Below, piece after piece: positions 21,019 through 32,031 of a stretch of 64,000 nt of DNA. A model generated the notes under the pieces. That model ran no database searches and had not been told where the DNA came from. It saw nothing but the letters and a program-made list of their open reading frames with translations. The position numbers and the translations under genes are program-made. Where the stretch lies: positions 58,483 to 122,482 of the forward strand of contig JABDPB010000135.1 in NCBI GenBank assembly GCA_013042995.1, in the 5' to 3' direction. Source of the DNA: Ignavibacteriaceae bacterium (GTDB taxonomy: Bacteria; Bacteroidota; Ignavibacteria; Ignavibacteriales; Ignavibacteriaceae). Each line of letters opens with the position of its first letter. Within the stretch, counting starts at the first letter, position 1.

Positions 21019-22152
21019 TCAAACTATCAGATTTTGATAGAGGTCATCTATGCTATTTATCATTTTCGCAAAATTGAACATTACGGAACGTTCCTTATGG
21101 AATTTACTTAAAGCCGGTAAATCAAATTCAAGTGAATAATATTTAGAAACTTTCGGAAATAAATCATTTTTATCCTTCATATACAATGGATAATCATCTC
21201 CAAGAATTTCCACAACTCCTTGCAAGGGATACGTTATTACACCAACATCGAATGAAATTGCTTCGAGTATAACTAACGGCAATCCTTCCGGTGCAGTTGA
21301 TAGAAACATTAATAAATCTATTTGTTTATAAAACTTTTGAATACTAAATGATGGTGGAATTAGTTTTACATATTTACTATTCGTTTTTGTTTCCCCCATT
21401 GCTACAATATTTAATTTTTGCTGACATGTCTTTAATTTTTCACTTAAAAATAGAAATGTTTGAAAACCTTTTTCTTCTGTAAATCTTCCTATATATCCAA
21501 CTGAGTTACTTATTGACTCTTTTTTCTGAAACGAATATGGAACACTGTTTTTTATAAGCTTAAGGTTTTCTGTTGATTCTACCTTTGATTTGTATTCTTC
21601 AAATACATGATCTGCAACTGCAACTTGATTAGTGAGTTTTGAAATGATTTTTAAAAGTAATAAATGAATGATTGAAATATTTTGTTGGGAATTATCACCA
21701 ATCAAATTTCCACTGTGTAAATGATGAATAATCAGGGCTTTTTTTCTAAAGATGGTTACTAATAATAAAACTCCAATTCCCCCATTGTGATAATGTATTA
21801 TATCATATCTATTTTTTCTTAAGAATTTGATCATTTTTATATATTTAAGAAGTAAGTGCCTATAATTTATTGAACGTTTATTTAAAAGAGATACAGAATT
21901 AATATTTAGAGCATCGATTTCTTCATCTGCATCTCCTTTATAACAAGAAAGTATTTCGTGATCATATTGAGGAAGGTGCTTTATCAATCTTATTGTGTAG
22001 GATGTAACTCCATCATACGAAGATTTATTTATTATGTGTAGAATTTTCTTTGGCAATTTATCTTTATTTCTAAAATAATTTAGCAAAAATCTGGATTGCT
22101 CTTGAAATCGGGCTAAATCCTCCGTAAAAGACTTTACGATATTTAAAAGCAA
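21019..22152 (-). CDS. Glycosyltransferase family 4/GT1 (start uncertain)
   Basis: IGRFTEEKGFQTFLFL, STAPEGLPLVILEAISFDVGVITY; ORF-track start overlaps upstream gene by 83 nt, TTG starts further in are possible. Confidence 0.85.
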   Translation of the reverse strand: MLLNIVKSFTEDLARFQEQSRFLLNYFRNKDKLPKKILHIINKSSYDGVTSYTIRLIKHLPQYDHEILSCYKGDADEEIDALNINSVSLLNKRSINYRHLLLKYIKMIKFLRKNRYDIIHYHNGGIGVLLLVTIFRKKALIIHHLHSGNLIGDNSQQNISIIHLLLLKIISKLTNQVAVADHVFEEYKSKVESTENLKLIKNSVPYSFQKKESISNSVGYIGRFTEEKGFQTFLFLSEKLKTCQQKLNIVAMGETKTNSKYVKLIPPSFSIQKFYKQIDLLMFLSTAPEGLPLVILEAISFDVGVITYPLQGVVEILGDDYPLYMKDKNDLFPKVSKYYSLEFDLPALSKFHKERSVMFNFAKMINSIDDLYQNLIV

Positions 22153-23035
22153 CTTTTAAACCTGAAAAATGAATTCCCAATTTTAACATATCTTCATAAT
22201 AAACTTTTAAATCTAACAGGAATTCACTAGCTGCTTTATTGTCACCCATATGACTTAGCAAGTAACATTTAATTCTATCTAGAGAATTTTGATATCTTTT
22301 TTTTCTAGTATCTCTTTCATTCTTACTAAGATATTTTTTTATCCGGATAAAGAAATTATCTTCTTCCGATATTGATACATTTGCGTTGTGTTTCCTCTTA
22401 AGAATTAGTTGGTCATTAACTACAATAATTCTTCCAAGAAGCGCTGCATTCGCAGCAATCCACCAATCGTGAGAAATTGATTCTTCCGGAATGGGTAAAA
22501 CGCGTTTTAATAGTGATCTATTAAATAGCATCGTGCATCCTAACGCAAAGTTTTGATATACAACCTCGTAAAAAACAAATTTTTTCTTGGGAATATATAT
22601 TGATTGAAATTCAAACCATGAAGGACTAATAATTTTTTTTTCAGTATCAATAATAATTGCATCGCTACAAATCATTAATACATTTTCTTCGCTTTCGATG
22701 CCATCTAAAAGCTTTACTATCTTTTCTTCATACCAAATATCGTCTTGATCAGAAAGGGCAATATATTCGCCAGCACAAAGTGAAATCGCTTTGCTAAAGT
22801 TATTTATTACACCTAGTCTTCCACTATTTTTAAATATTTTAATGTTTTTTTGTTCTTTATAATTATTTAAAATATCAATAGTCCTATCCGTTGAGCAATC
22901 ATCAACTATAATCAACTCAATATTTTTATAACTTTGAGCTAGTATCGATTCAATTTGTTCAGCCAAATAAGACTCACCATTATATGTGGTCATTGCTATT
23001 GAAACAAGTTTCCGCTTTTGACTTAGACTATTCAT
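22070..23035 (-). CDS. Glycosyltransferase family 2
   Basis: VSIAMTTYNGESYLAEQIESILAQSYKNIELIIVDDCSTD, SDQDDIW. Confidence 0.93.
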   Translation of the reverse strand: MNSLSQKRKLVSIAMTTYNGESYLAEQIESILAQSYKNIELIIVDDCSTDRTIDILNNYKEQKNIKIFKNSGRLGVINNFSKAISLCAGEYIALSDQDDIWYEEKIVKLLDGIESEENVLMICSDAIIIDTEKKIISPSWFEFQSIYIPKKKFVFYEVVYQNFALGCTMLFNRSLLKRVLPIPEESISHDWWIAANAALLGRIIVVNDQLILKRKHNANVSISEEDNFFIRIKKYLSKNERDTRKKRYQNSLDRIKCYLLSHMGDNKAASEFLLDLKVYYEDMLKLGIHFSGLKVAFKYRKVFYGGFSPISRAIQIFAKLF

Positions 23036-23047
23036 AATAGAACAATT

Positions 23048-24142
23048 TTAAATTAGTAGATTATTGTAGAGAAGCTTATAATCAGAGGATATTTTATCCC
23101 AGTAGAAGTTTTTTGAAAAATTAATAATTTCTGAGGATAGCGAAAATTTTTGAATATTATCCATCTCTAAACAGAATTTTATTCGATCAATTAAATCATC
23201 TGTTTTTCCATTTCTAAACACTAGGCACTTTAAATTTTGATCAAATCTCTCCGTCAAGCCAACTCTCGTTGACACTAAAAAAAGTATACCTGTATTCATA
23301 GCTTCCAGTAATGATATACTAAAAGATTCATATTTTGAAGGGAGTATAAATATATCATTTACAATTAATGCTTGTCTAAATTCTACTTCACCGAGAGGAT
23401 CATGCATTTGCAATTCTACATTTGTCGGAATGTTAGTTACAGCTTCAACTGGCCTATCATAACCATAAACTGAGAGTTTAACTTGTAACTTTAATATTGA
23501 AAGAGTATCAAGCAACAAGTAAAAAGCTTTTTCCTTTCGATCGATCTGACCAACAAAAGCAATTCTTAATGGAGATCTAAATGAAAAGTCCTTTTTGTGG
23601 ACGTTGACTTCGTTAAAGCCATTATTAACAATTATAATTTTTGCTGGTCTGATTTTATAATACATTGATATATATCTTTTGTCTCTATTAGAATAAACAA
23701 AAACGTAATCCGAAAACTTCACCAGAAGATACTCGATAAGTAGAAACCTAAATTTTTGAAATCCTTTAATTGAAGTATGACGTGGAATTACATAACGGTT
23801 AATTGAGTGCAAAGTTGAAATAATCTTATAGTGAAATAGAAATCTTAAGAAAAACAGAGGGAAATAATATAATCCTGGTGTATTAATATGTATTAGTTGC
23901 GGTTTGAATTTTATAACAAAAGACAATAGAGGTAATATACCGGTTCTATATACTCGGTCGGTTATCTTTTCAAATCCAAATAACTTCTGATTCCTAGAAT
24001 ATATATTTCCATCCTGAAAATAAGGCAGATAAAAAACGTTATAACCATAATTTTTGAAAGACATAAATAGTTCTTTACCTACTTTAATTGGTGCGAGTAC
24101 TATTTCCCCAGGATCATATTCACCAAGATAGAGTATTTTCAT
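23048..24142 (-). CDS. Glycosyltransferase family 4/GT1
   Basis: FVGQIDRKEKAFYLLLDTL, ILPSKYESFSISLLEAMNTGILFL; start taken at MKILYLGEYDPG. Confidence 0.88.
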   Translation of the reverse strand: MKILYLGEYDPGEIVLAPIKVGKELFMSFKNYGYNVFYLPYFQDGNIYSRNQKLFGFEKITDRVYRTGILPLLSFVIKFKPQLIHINTPGLYYFPLFFLRFLFHYKIISTLHSINRYVIPRHTSIKGFQKFRFLLIEYLLVKFSDYVFVYSNRDKRYISMYYKIRPAKIIIVNNGFNEVNVHKKDFSFRSPLRIAFVGQIDRKEKAFYLLLDTLSILKLQVKLSVYGYDRPVEAVTNIPTNVELQMHDPLGEVEFRQALIVNDIFILPSKYESFSISLLEAMNTGILFLVSTRVGLTERFDQNLKCLVFRNGKTDDLIDRIKFCLEMDNIQKFSLSSEIINFSKNFYWDKISSDYKLLYNNLLI

Positions 24143-24218
24143 AGGGCATGATTTAATTGACAATATTTATTCTGGTAATTATTATTTAAGCATACCCAAA
24201 ATAATAGAATATTTACTT

Positions 24219-24916
24219 TTAATTATTTCGAGATGCAATTAAAATAAGATCTGGTGTAATGATATTTGATAATTTAATATTGTACAACTTTTCAATTATC
24301 CTCTGATAGCACTTCACAGCAAAAAGTCTCTTTTTACCAATATAAGTATTATGAACCTCCAGCTTTGAAAACTCAGCTTGATTAAAAACCTGCTTTATAC
24401 TTTCCTCTGTAAATCCGACTTCATGTGTAAAATCAATGTATCTGTTTCTCAAACCAAACAAACTTCCCATATTTGGTGTACGAATTATTATCTGCCCGTT
24501 AAGATTTAGTGACTCATGTAGGAGTTTGACGAATTCAATAATACTATCACGACTAATATGTTCGATTAAATCATAAAGGATAACTAAATCATATTTTTTT
24601 CATTTTTCACTAGAAAACTTAGTGCTTCATCTTTAATAACTTTATGCGTAACATATTTCATGCAGATTGACAATTGTTCTTCAGAATGATCAACACCTAA
24701 GTAGTTAGTTACCCCTATACTCTTTAAATAAAATAAAAGACCACCAATGCCACATCCCAGTTCTAGTACTTCTTTGTTTTCAAGTGAATCAACATATGGC
24801 ATAAAATTTCTATCATATATATCAATTACTCCTTCATACCATTTTTTTATTGATTTTTCAGAAGTCGGATAAATTTCATTTATTTGTGCATAATGCTTTG
24901 AGAAATACTTCTTCAT
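24219..24916 (-). pseudogene. Class I SAM-dependent methyltransferase, split by a frameshift at an A7 run (minus strand; T7 at 24594-24600)
   Basis: First frame: VLELGCGIGGLLFYLKSIGVTNYLGVDHSEEQLS...; continuation in another frame: KKYDLVILYDLIEHISRDSIIEFVKLLHESLNLNGQIIIRTPNMGSLFGLRNRYIDFTHEVGFTEESIKQV... Confidence 0.82.
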
Positions 24917-25027
24917 ATGTTATATCTCAAGAACGAAATTAAAAAATACTAGTATTTAAAGTAGTGAAAAAACTATGACTGCATTTAATAAGAATAATTT
25001 TAATACGCAAAATTGCTAAGCCAAATT

Positions 25028-25693
25028 CTAAATCAAATTTGTAATCAAATATGACTTTGGAATAAAGAAGTATCTCTCAGTAATAATTTTTGCATTTTCA
25101 AATATTAGTTTCAATTCTTTTTTCTTCATAATTCTAATTGAATCAATCAATTTCTCTGCTTCCAATTGATTTTGACATTTTTCAAACCAACCCAGACTAA
25201 AATTCGAAACCAACTTTATTCTAACTTTTCTTGGTAACCAATGAAAAAAAGGAAAAAGAAAGTGAGGCTCTAATGGAGAAATAAATGCTGGAGTCTGAAC
25301 AAAACAAAATGTAGCTACTCTTTGTATGTTCTTTACCATTTCAATTTGCGCATCCAAGCTAGAAAGATGCTCAATCATTGAATTTGAATATACAACATCA
25401 CAACTTTTATCTTTTATAAATGAGAGAGACTTTCCATCACCCCTAATTCCAAAACAATTCTCATTTTTTAACTGCTCTTCTGAAATATTAACTACTACTG
25501 GTTTAATTTCTTTCTGATGATGTTTATTCATTAAATCCCAGTAATTACAGGTGCCTCCTATATCAATAATTTTAGGATTTTCAACATTGATATTTTTTAG
25601 AAAATCTAAAAAGAGTAGAAATCTTCTTTTCCTAAAATTTGAACTAAAGGAATTGAAATTATCAGTAGATGCATATTTTCTAAGTATTTTCAC
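25028..25693 (-). CDS. Class I SAM-dependent methyltransferase
   Basis: IIDIGGTCNYWDL, DKSCDVVYSNSMIEHL. Confidence 0.85.
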   Translation of the reverse strand: MKILRKYASTDNFNSFSSNFRKRRFLLFLDFLKNINVENPKIIDIGGTCNYWDLMNKHHQKEIKPVVVNISEEQLKNENCFGIRGDGKSLSFIKDKSCDVVYSNSMIEHLSSLDAQIEMVKNIQRVATFCFVQTPAFISPLEPHFLFPFFHWLPRKVRIKLVSNFSLGWFEKCQNQLEAEKLIDSIRIMKKKELKLIFENAKIITERYFFIPKSYLITNLI

Positions 25694-25752
25694 CTATATC
25701 ACTATAGTTATAGCTAACCTATGTTATAACGTAGTACTATATTTGTAACAGG

Positions 25753-27012
25753 CTAAACTAATTTTCGTTTGTAAACAAAAAAGAAAGTAAATAATAACAC
25801 AATAAATTCGGTGAGCACCACAGCATAAGCAGTTCCAACAGCAAAATATTTTGGGACTAATACTAAAAGTAGTATGAGATGTATAATTGCTGCACTGCTT
25901 ATAATTTTATTAAAAACTTTATCATATCCCATTGATAAAATAGTTTGAATTCCAAACACGTTGCTTATGGATACAATTAGGGGAATGACAGAAATTATTC
26001 TTAAAATTTCTCCAGAAACTATAAACTTTTCTCCTAACAGAAAATCTGCGATTTGATAAGAAAAAATAAACATTACCAAACTTAAAATAAATCCAATTGA
26101 AGTTTCTATCTTCAATAGTAATCTAATAAATGATTTGAACTTTTGATATGATTCTTGGTAAAGATTGTTAACATAAGGAAATACAGATTGAGATAGAACA
26201 CTTAAGATTCCCTGAAATGCAATCCTGATTTTATCTGCAGCAGCATAATATCCAACTACTGTTTCACTAGCAAATAATCCCAGGATGAACGTATTGGAAG
26301 TGGTATAGAAATTAATCGCAATCATTGATTGAAAAATGTTCCATCCGGATTTAAATTGATTTTTTACATCTATAAATGCAGGAATGCAAAACTTAACGTG
26401 GAATTTTACTCGAACGACGATTAGTCCAGCAATTCCTATTAAAATTTGTGCGATTGAATGAAGAATTACAAGCAGAAGATAATCGCTTTCTTGCTTTATT
26501 AAAATAAAGATCAGGACTGTAATAATACTTCTAACTATAACCTGAATAATAGTTATATATTTCATCTTTTCGATTCCCTGATAAAACCAACCAGGAAAAA
26601 GTATCCATCCTATTACCATACCAAAACTTAATAAGTAAATTTCCCAGTTATTATTAAAAAACGGGATTGAATAAACAATTACCAGCAGTATTACAAATGA
26701 AAAAACAGAGAGAACAATTTTGATGAATAATATCACCGAAAAAGTACGAGAAAGTTCTTTTTTACTATCACGTACTAACGAGATAGCTTTTGTTCCTGAT
26801 AAATTAAACCCATATTCACTTATTAAATTGAAATATGCTATAAACGCCACTGCAAAATTTATTAGTCCGTATTTACCAGGCCCAAGTACGCGGACTACAT
26901 AGGGTAAAATAATTAGAGGGAATAAATAATTTGCAGCTTGTAAAACAGAAAGTGAAGTAAAATTTGAAACTAAAGTTCGATAGGGTTTTAATTTCTCCTT
27001 TAAATTTAGCAC
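25753..27012 (-). CDS. Oligosaccharide flippase family protein (Wzx-like)
   Basis: Polytopic protein, LPYVVRVLGPGKYGLINFAVAFIAYFNLISEYGFNLSGTKAIS typical of Wzx/RfbX. Confidence 0.92.
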   Translation of the reverse strand: MLNLKEKLKPYRTLVSNFTSLSVLQAANYLFPLIILPYVVRVLGPGKYGLINFAVAFIAYFNLISEYGFNLSGTKAISLVRDSKKELSRTFSVILFIKIVLSVFSFVILLVIVYSIPFFNNNWEIYLLSFGMVIGWILFPGWFYQGIEKMKYITIIQVIVRSIITVLIFILIKQESDYLLLVILHSIAQILIGIAGLIVVRVKFHVKFCIPAFIDVKNQFKSGWNIFQSMIAINFYTTSNTFILGLFASETVVGYYAAADKIRIAFQGILSVLSQSVFPYVNNLYQESYQKFKSFIRLLLKIETSIGFILSLVMFIFSYQIADFLLGEKFIVSGEILRIISVIPLIVSISNVFGIQTILSMGYDKVFNKIISSAAIIHLILLLVLVPKYFAVGTAYAVVLTEFIVLLFTFFFVYKRKLV

Positions 27013-27039
27013 AGTAAAAGAGCTAATTATATTTGAGAA

Positions 27040-28278
27040 TTACTTTTTTGCAAGCCACAACTCCGGGTTTTGTTTGTCGCGTGAGTTCCAGATTTCAAAA
27101 TGCAAAATTTCGCCTTCAATTGTTTCATCAACTTTAGCTAAAACAGCTCCACTTTTTACCCTATCTCCTTCGGCAACAAAGATCTCTGACAGGTGTCCGT
27201 AGACAGTTCTGTAATTATCTTTATGTGAAACGATAATCACATTTCCGTAACCGGGCAGCCAGTCAATTGCAGAAACGAATCCTTCTCCAACACAGCGAAC
27301 ATTTTTATCGCTTTTTGCTTCAATATCAATACCGTAATTTAAAGTAACTGTGTTTAACTTCTTGTTTTTGTTTTCCCCAAACCTTCTGATTATTTTACCA
27401 TTGTGCAAAGGCATTATCATTTTGCCCTTTAAATTCGAAAAAGAAGAAAAAGTTGAAGTGTTAAAATCGTATTCAATTCCCGAATTTCGATCTTCAGTTT
27501 CCATTTTTTTTTCTGAAGCAATCTGATTCACTTTGTTTATTTCCGTTTCCTCTCTTATTCGCTCAGCCTCAACAAGTTTAACAATCAATTCTTCTATTTG
27601 CTTTTGGGAATTTTTCTTCGCCGATAATAATTTTCTTAATTCTTTATTATCATTTTGAATTGAATTTAATATTTGTTTTCGTTCGGTCAGTTTTTTCCGA
27701 AGATTAATATTCTCATTATTCTTAAGCCCAACTAATTCAAGCTTTTCCTTTTGTTCTGATATAAGTTTTTTCTGATTTGATAATAACTCATTCTTTTTCA
27801 GTTTTAAATTTTCTAGATCCTTTTCACGCTTTTCAGCAAACTCCTGCAAATAATGCAACCGCAATACAGCTTGCTGCAGCGATGATGCATCTACTAAAGC
27901 TTCCAATTCATTATATGCACCTTTTTTATAAATAGCGACAACATATTTAGCATAATTATCCTTTATTATATCAATTTCATTTTCAATTTGATCAATTTTA
28001 TTTTCCAATCGGGATACTGATATTCCTTTTTCACTAATAATTTTCTGCAATGAATTAATTGCTTTATTCAATAAGTGACTTTGCCTGCTTAAATTTTCAA
28101 TAGCTTCAAAAGATTTTTTCTCTGCTGCAGATTTTTCTATCAGCTCTTGCTCGAGTTCTCTTATCTCTTGTTTTATTAGTCCGAGCTCCACTTCCTTTTC
28201 GGAAATTTTGGAATCCTGTGGATAGGTTAGAATAGTAAACAGAAGTGCAATTAATATATACTTAGAGTATGTTACCAC
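27040..28278 (-). CDS. Murein hydrolase activator EnvC-like, M23 peptidase domain with coiled coil
   Basis: Long coiled coil, then GIDIEAKSDKNVRCVGEGFVSAIDWLPGYGNVIIVSHKDNYRTVYGHLSEI. Confidence 0.9.
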   Translation of the reverse strand: MVTYSKYILIALLFTILTYPQDSKISEKEVELGLIKQEIRELEQELIEKSAAEKKSFEAIENLSRQSHLLNKAINSLQKIISEKGISVSRLENKIDQIENEIDIIKDNYAKYVVAIYKKGAYNELEALVDASSLQQAVLRLHYLQEFAEKREKDLENLKLKKNELLSNQKKLISEQKEKLELVGLKNNENINLRKKLTERKQILNSIQNDNKELRKLLSAKKNSQKQIEELIVKLVEAERIREETEINKVNQIASEKKMETEDRNSGIEYDFNTSTFSSFSNLKGKMIMPLHNGKIIRRFGENKNKKLNTVTLNYGIDIEAKSDKNVRCVGEGFVSAIDWLPGYGNVIIVSHKDNYRTVYGHLSEIFVAEGDRVKSGAVLAKVDETIEGEILHFEIWNSRDKQNPELWLAKK

Positions 28279-29057
28279 TCTACAATTGAAGCATCATCTG
28301 GTAAAATAAAATTAACGTAAAGGTCTCTATTATTAACAACAATGTTTTTATAATTTATTATAATTTTTTGATTTTCAATTTTATTAAACACTTCAATTTC
28401 AAATGGGATTGCAACATTCTCAATCAGCTCAAAGCTCGAATAGTTTCCTTCAAGATTTAAATCATCAGCATTTGATTGAATTAAATAGTTTGTAATACCT
28501 AATTCACGAATATCTACTTTATATTTTGTAGTAATCCCTCCCGCAGCATCAATATAAGTTAAAACATATTCTTCACTCTGAACTAAATATTCATCAGGTT
28601 GTTTATACAGATTTTTTGTGAGATTAACCGATCCAACAAAAGCATCTAAAAGATCTGTAAATGAAAGATTAATTTTGAAAATTTCTCTTAAGACATTCTC
28701 ATTAACTTCACCAGTATAAGCAGTGTTCTCTAACGCATCGTAAAAAATATATTTATCTTTTGTAACGAGTGATTGAGCAAGCTCAATTCCAAATGGTCCC
28801 ATAATTGTAAAGTAAACAGAATCTGGTTTTTTCATTATTACTCGAAAGCTTGCACTGTTATCGTACTGTTCTGATTCAATTTCAATAATGCCAACACCTT
28901 CAAAATTTTTAATTTTTCTTCTATTAGCCTCTAGTTTATTTATAAGTCTTTCTGAAGGTAGCAGTTCTATTTCATCAGTTGGTTTAGAAGGCACACAACC
29001 GTTATAGAAAACAGGAATTATAGTTGTAACAATTAAAATTCTAAAAATAAATTTCAA
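28272..29057 (-). CDS. DUF4292-like lipoprotein
   Basis: Lipobox YNGC; LEANRRKIKNFEGVGIIEIES...PDSVYFTIMGPFGIELAQ. Confidence 0.75.
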   Translation of the reverse strand: MKFIFRILIVTTIIPVFYNGCVPSKPTDEIELLPSERLINKLEANRRKIKNFEGVGIIEIESEQYDNSASFRVIMKKPDSVYFTIMGPFGIELAQSLVTKDKYIFYDALENTAYTGEVNENVLREIFKINLSFTDLLDAFVGSVNLTKNLYKQPDEYLVQSEEYVLTYIDAAGGITTKYKVDIRELGITNYLIQSNADDLNLEGNYSSFELIENVAIPFEIEVFNKIENQKIIINYKNIVVNNRDLYVNFILPDDASIVEW

Positions 29058-30877
29058 ATTATCCCCGTTTCAATTTTCTGTTTTAATACTTCGTTTGATT
29101 CATCGAGTTTAAAAGCATTGTTCCAATATTTTAATGCCTCATCTTTTTTTTCCTGCTTGAATAAAACATCGCCCAAATGCTCAAGCAAAATGGCATTGTC
29201 TTCTCCATCAATATCAATTGCCTTTTTAATATAATAATACGCATTGTCATATTCTCCAAGTTTAAAGAATATCCAACCGTAGGTATCTAAGTAAGATGAA
29301 TTTGATGAATCGGCATTCATTGCAATTTCTATCATTTTCAAAGCGCGATCTAATTGCAAATCCCTTTCTGAAAGAGAATACGCATAGTTATTGTTTACAA
29401 GGGCGTTTGCTGAATCTAATTCGAGTGCTCTTTCGTAAATGCTGTCACTTTCTGCCATCATTTCTAAATTATTATAAGTCAAACCTAATTGTCCAAGCAG
29501 GTTAACATTGTTAGGATCAATTTTAAGAGCCATCTTCAAATATTTTACTGCTTCTTCATTTTCATTTAACTGTCCCAACGCAAAGCTATAAGCTGACAAA
29601 GCATTTAAATCGTTTGGATTTAATTCAGTTGCTTTTTTTAAATATACTTTACCTTCTTCACTTTTCCCCTGCTGTGCAAGTGACAAACCTAAAATTAAAT
29701 TAACTGCAAACTCATTCGGGAAAAGTTCGATAGCCTCATTCATTATTTTTTCTGATTCTTCATATTTCTGATTATCGAAATAAAGTCCTCCTAATTGTAT
29801 CCACGCATCCGAGTTATATTTTGCATTTTCTGTTACGAATTTAAATTGCTCAATTGCTGTTGAATCATCGCGCTCAGAAGTTGCAATTGCACCTAAATAA
29901 AGTTTTACCCGCCAATGGCTTGTGTCTGCATCAATTGATTGGAATAATTCTTTTGCAATAGGAATTGCTGTGGAATCAGAGAAAGATTTATTGAAGTAGG
30001 TTGCACCGATACTAATTTTTACATCTAAAGGAACATCCGGTTGCTCTAAAATATATTTGTACTCAGTCGCTGCATCTTCCCAATTGTTTTGCTGAATAAA
30101 AATCTGGGCTTTCCGCTCGCGTGCATCTAAATCATTAGGAGTTAATTCAAGAATCTCATCTAACATTGCAATTGCACTTTCGTAGTTTTCGTTCCTGAGA
30201 TGAAAATCTATTATCATTTTTTGCAGTGCAATATTACTAGGATCAATATTTAATAAATTACGCAATGATTGCTCAGCTTCTTTTTTATATCCAAGCTTTT
30301 CATATAAATCTGCAACTCTGATTAGAACGTTCCATTCGGGACCAATTATTTCAGTTAACTTTTCGTAAACTTCAATTGCCTTTAAAGGCTTCGCGTCTTC
30401 ATATATTCTGCCAAGTTTGTAGTATGTATTTAAATTAGAGGGATCGACTTCAATTATCTTTTCAAGCACAACTATTGCTGAATCATTTTCTCTGGCCTGT
30501 ATGAAAACATTGGCAAGTAAGTCCAAATATTCAATTTCAGTTGAATCAAGACCAACTGCCAGTGAAGCAAAATTACGCGCAGCGGCAAGCTTATTTATTG
30601 ATAAATAATTTTTTGCCAGGGCAAAATAAATTCCAGCACTAGTATCATAGTTTAACGCCTTATTGAATTCCTGGATTGCAGTTGCAAAATCATTATTATT
30701 CTGAGCTATTGAGCCATTTAAAAAATATTCGAAAGCTTTTTGCTTTCTTTTCTCCGGATCGGCAATCTGCTCAACCTCGCTGATTTCGTCTGTTGTAACC
30801 TTTGAACCTGTGCATCCGGCTAACAAGGCAAGCAATAAACTTAGTATTAATAGGTTAAAAATCGTTTTCATAATCAA
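29054..30877 (-). CDS. TPR repeat lipoprotein
   Basis: Lipobox LLAGC and many TPR units. Confidence 0.9.
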   Translation of the reverse strand: MIMKTIFNLLILSLLLALLAGCTGSKVTTDEISEVEQIADPEKRKQKAFEYFLNGSIAQNNNDFATAIQEFNKALNYDTSAGIYFALAKNYLSINKLAAARNFASLAVGLDSTEIEYLDLLANVFIQARENDSAIVVLEKIIEVDPSNLNTYYKLGRIYEDAKPLKAIEVYEKLTEIIGPEWNVLIRVADLYEKLGYKKEAEQSLRNLLNIDPSNIALQKMIIDFHLRNENYESAIAMLDEILELTPNDLDARERKAQIFIQQNNWEDAATEYKYILEQPDVPLDVKISIGATYFNKSFSDSTAIPIAKELFQSIDADTSHWRVKLYLGAIATSERDDSTAIEQFKFVTENAKYNSDAWIQLGGLYFDNQKYEESEKIMNEAIELFPNEFAVNLILGLSLAQQGKSEEGKVYLKKATELNPNDLNALSAYSFALGQLNENEEAVKYLKMALKIDPNNVNLLGQLGLTYNNLEMMAESDSIYERALELDSANALVNNNYAYSLSERDLQLDRALKMIEIAMNADSSNSSYLDTYGWIFFKLGEYDNAYYYIKKAIDIDGEDNAILLEHLGDVLFKQEKKDEALKYWNNAFKLDESNEVLKQKIETGII

Positions 30878-31087
30878 AAATATTTAATTAAAAAATATAT
30901 TACTCGGTTCTTTCAATAACAAGCGAATAAAGACTGATTAAGGTGTAAATTAGAATTGGAATTTGTTCTGCTAAACCTTAGCATGATTTCCAGTCTATTA
31001 ACTTTCGTATGGTTATAAAAAACTCCGCCAATATTTTTTATTCTTATTAATGCTCATTAAATTTTGTTATAAAATTTAACATCTTGT

Positions 31088-31861
31088 ATGAAAAAACTTA
31101 TTCTAACCGGCATTTTACTTTTTTCAGCAGTATTCAATATTTATTCTCAGGGAACTGCAGGCGAAAAAGCGAAGTTCGAATATCGCTATCTTATAGATAT
31201 GCCGACGGGCGGCATACTGGAAAAAGGTGCTGTTGGATTAACAACAGATATACTACCTGATGGAGTATTGGTCACAACACTTGAAGCTGGTGTATTCGAA
31301 AATGTAAGCTTTGGAATTTCTTACGGTGGCTCCAACTTAATCGGTTCAGGGAAAGTAGAATGGTACAAATTACCTGGAGTAAACTTTAGAGTACGAATAT
31401 TAAATGAAACCATTCTTCTTCCTGCTTTAACTTTAGGTTTCGACTCTCAGGGAAAAGGAGTTTACAACAATGATGTTAAAAGATATGCAATTAAGTCCCC
31501 CGGATTTTTTGCTGCTGTTAGTAAAAATTTTGACTTTCTTGGTTACCTAAGCTTGCACGGATCAATTAATTACTCTCTAGAAGGAAAAGACGGCGATAAT
31601 TTTGTAAACATAAGAGCAGGTGCAGAGAAAACTCTTGGTTCCAGTTTTTCATTATTAATTGAGTACGATTTCGCTTTAAATGACAATAAGTCAGCATCTT
31701 TTGGAGATGGCAAGGGATATTTAAACACTGGAATTCGATGGTCTGTTGGATCCGGTTTAACAATTGGATTTGATTTGCGCGATCTTCTAAGCAACAAAAG
31801 TGAAACTAAAAATGCAGCTGATAGAGCCCTAAGAATTGAATTTATAAAGACAATTTTCTAA
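31088..31861 (+). CDS. Exported beta-barrel-like hypothetical protein
   Basis: Signal peptide, alternating amphipathic Gly/aromatic strands. Confidence 0.6.
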   Translation: MKKLILTGILLFSAVFNIYSQGTAGEKAKFEYRYLIDMPTGGILEKGAVGLTTDILPDGVLVTTLEAGVFENVSFGISYGGSNLIGSGKVEWYKLPGVNFRVRILNETILLPALTLGFDSQGKGVYNNDVKRYAIKSPGFFAAVSKNFDFLGYLSLHGSINYSLEGKDGDNFVNIRAGAEKTLGSSFSLLIEYDFALNDNKSASFGDGKGYLNTGIRWSVGSGLTIGFDLRDLLSNKSETKNAADRALRIEFIKTIF

Positions 31862-31879
31862 TCCTACCTAGTTTATTAC

Positions 31880-31901
31880 ACTGTATTTTTTTTAATACAG
31901 T
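31880..31901 (+). terminator. Possible hairpin terminator
   Basis: ACTGTATT-TTTTTT-AATACAGT inverted repeat right after stop codon; weak T tail. Confidence 0.35.
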
Positions 31902-32031
31902 TCAGTTCACATATAACTACAAAAGTTATAAGAATATAAAACTTTTATATCATTTCTGAACTTTTTAACCGCCTTTAAACAGGCTTGATTATTGACTAAT
32001 TTCATCAAGTAATAACAAGCGAGGGATAAAA

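Noticed and set aside
22070-22152. 83-nt overlap between two glycosyltransferase genes as a genuine overlapping-coding novelty
   Set aside because: More likely a start-site annotation artefact; a TTG start further downstream would shorten the overlap.
31921-31946. AAAAGTT-N12-AACTTTT inverted repeat upstream of 32032
   Set aside because: Short AT-only palindrome in AT-rich DNA; likely chance or part of a promoter region, not enough to call an operator.
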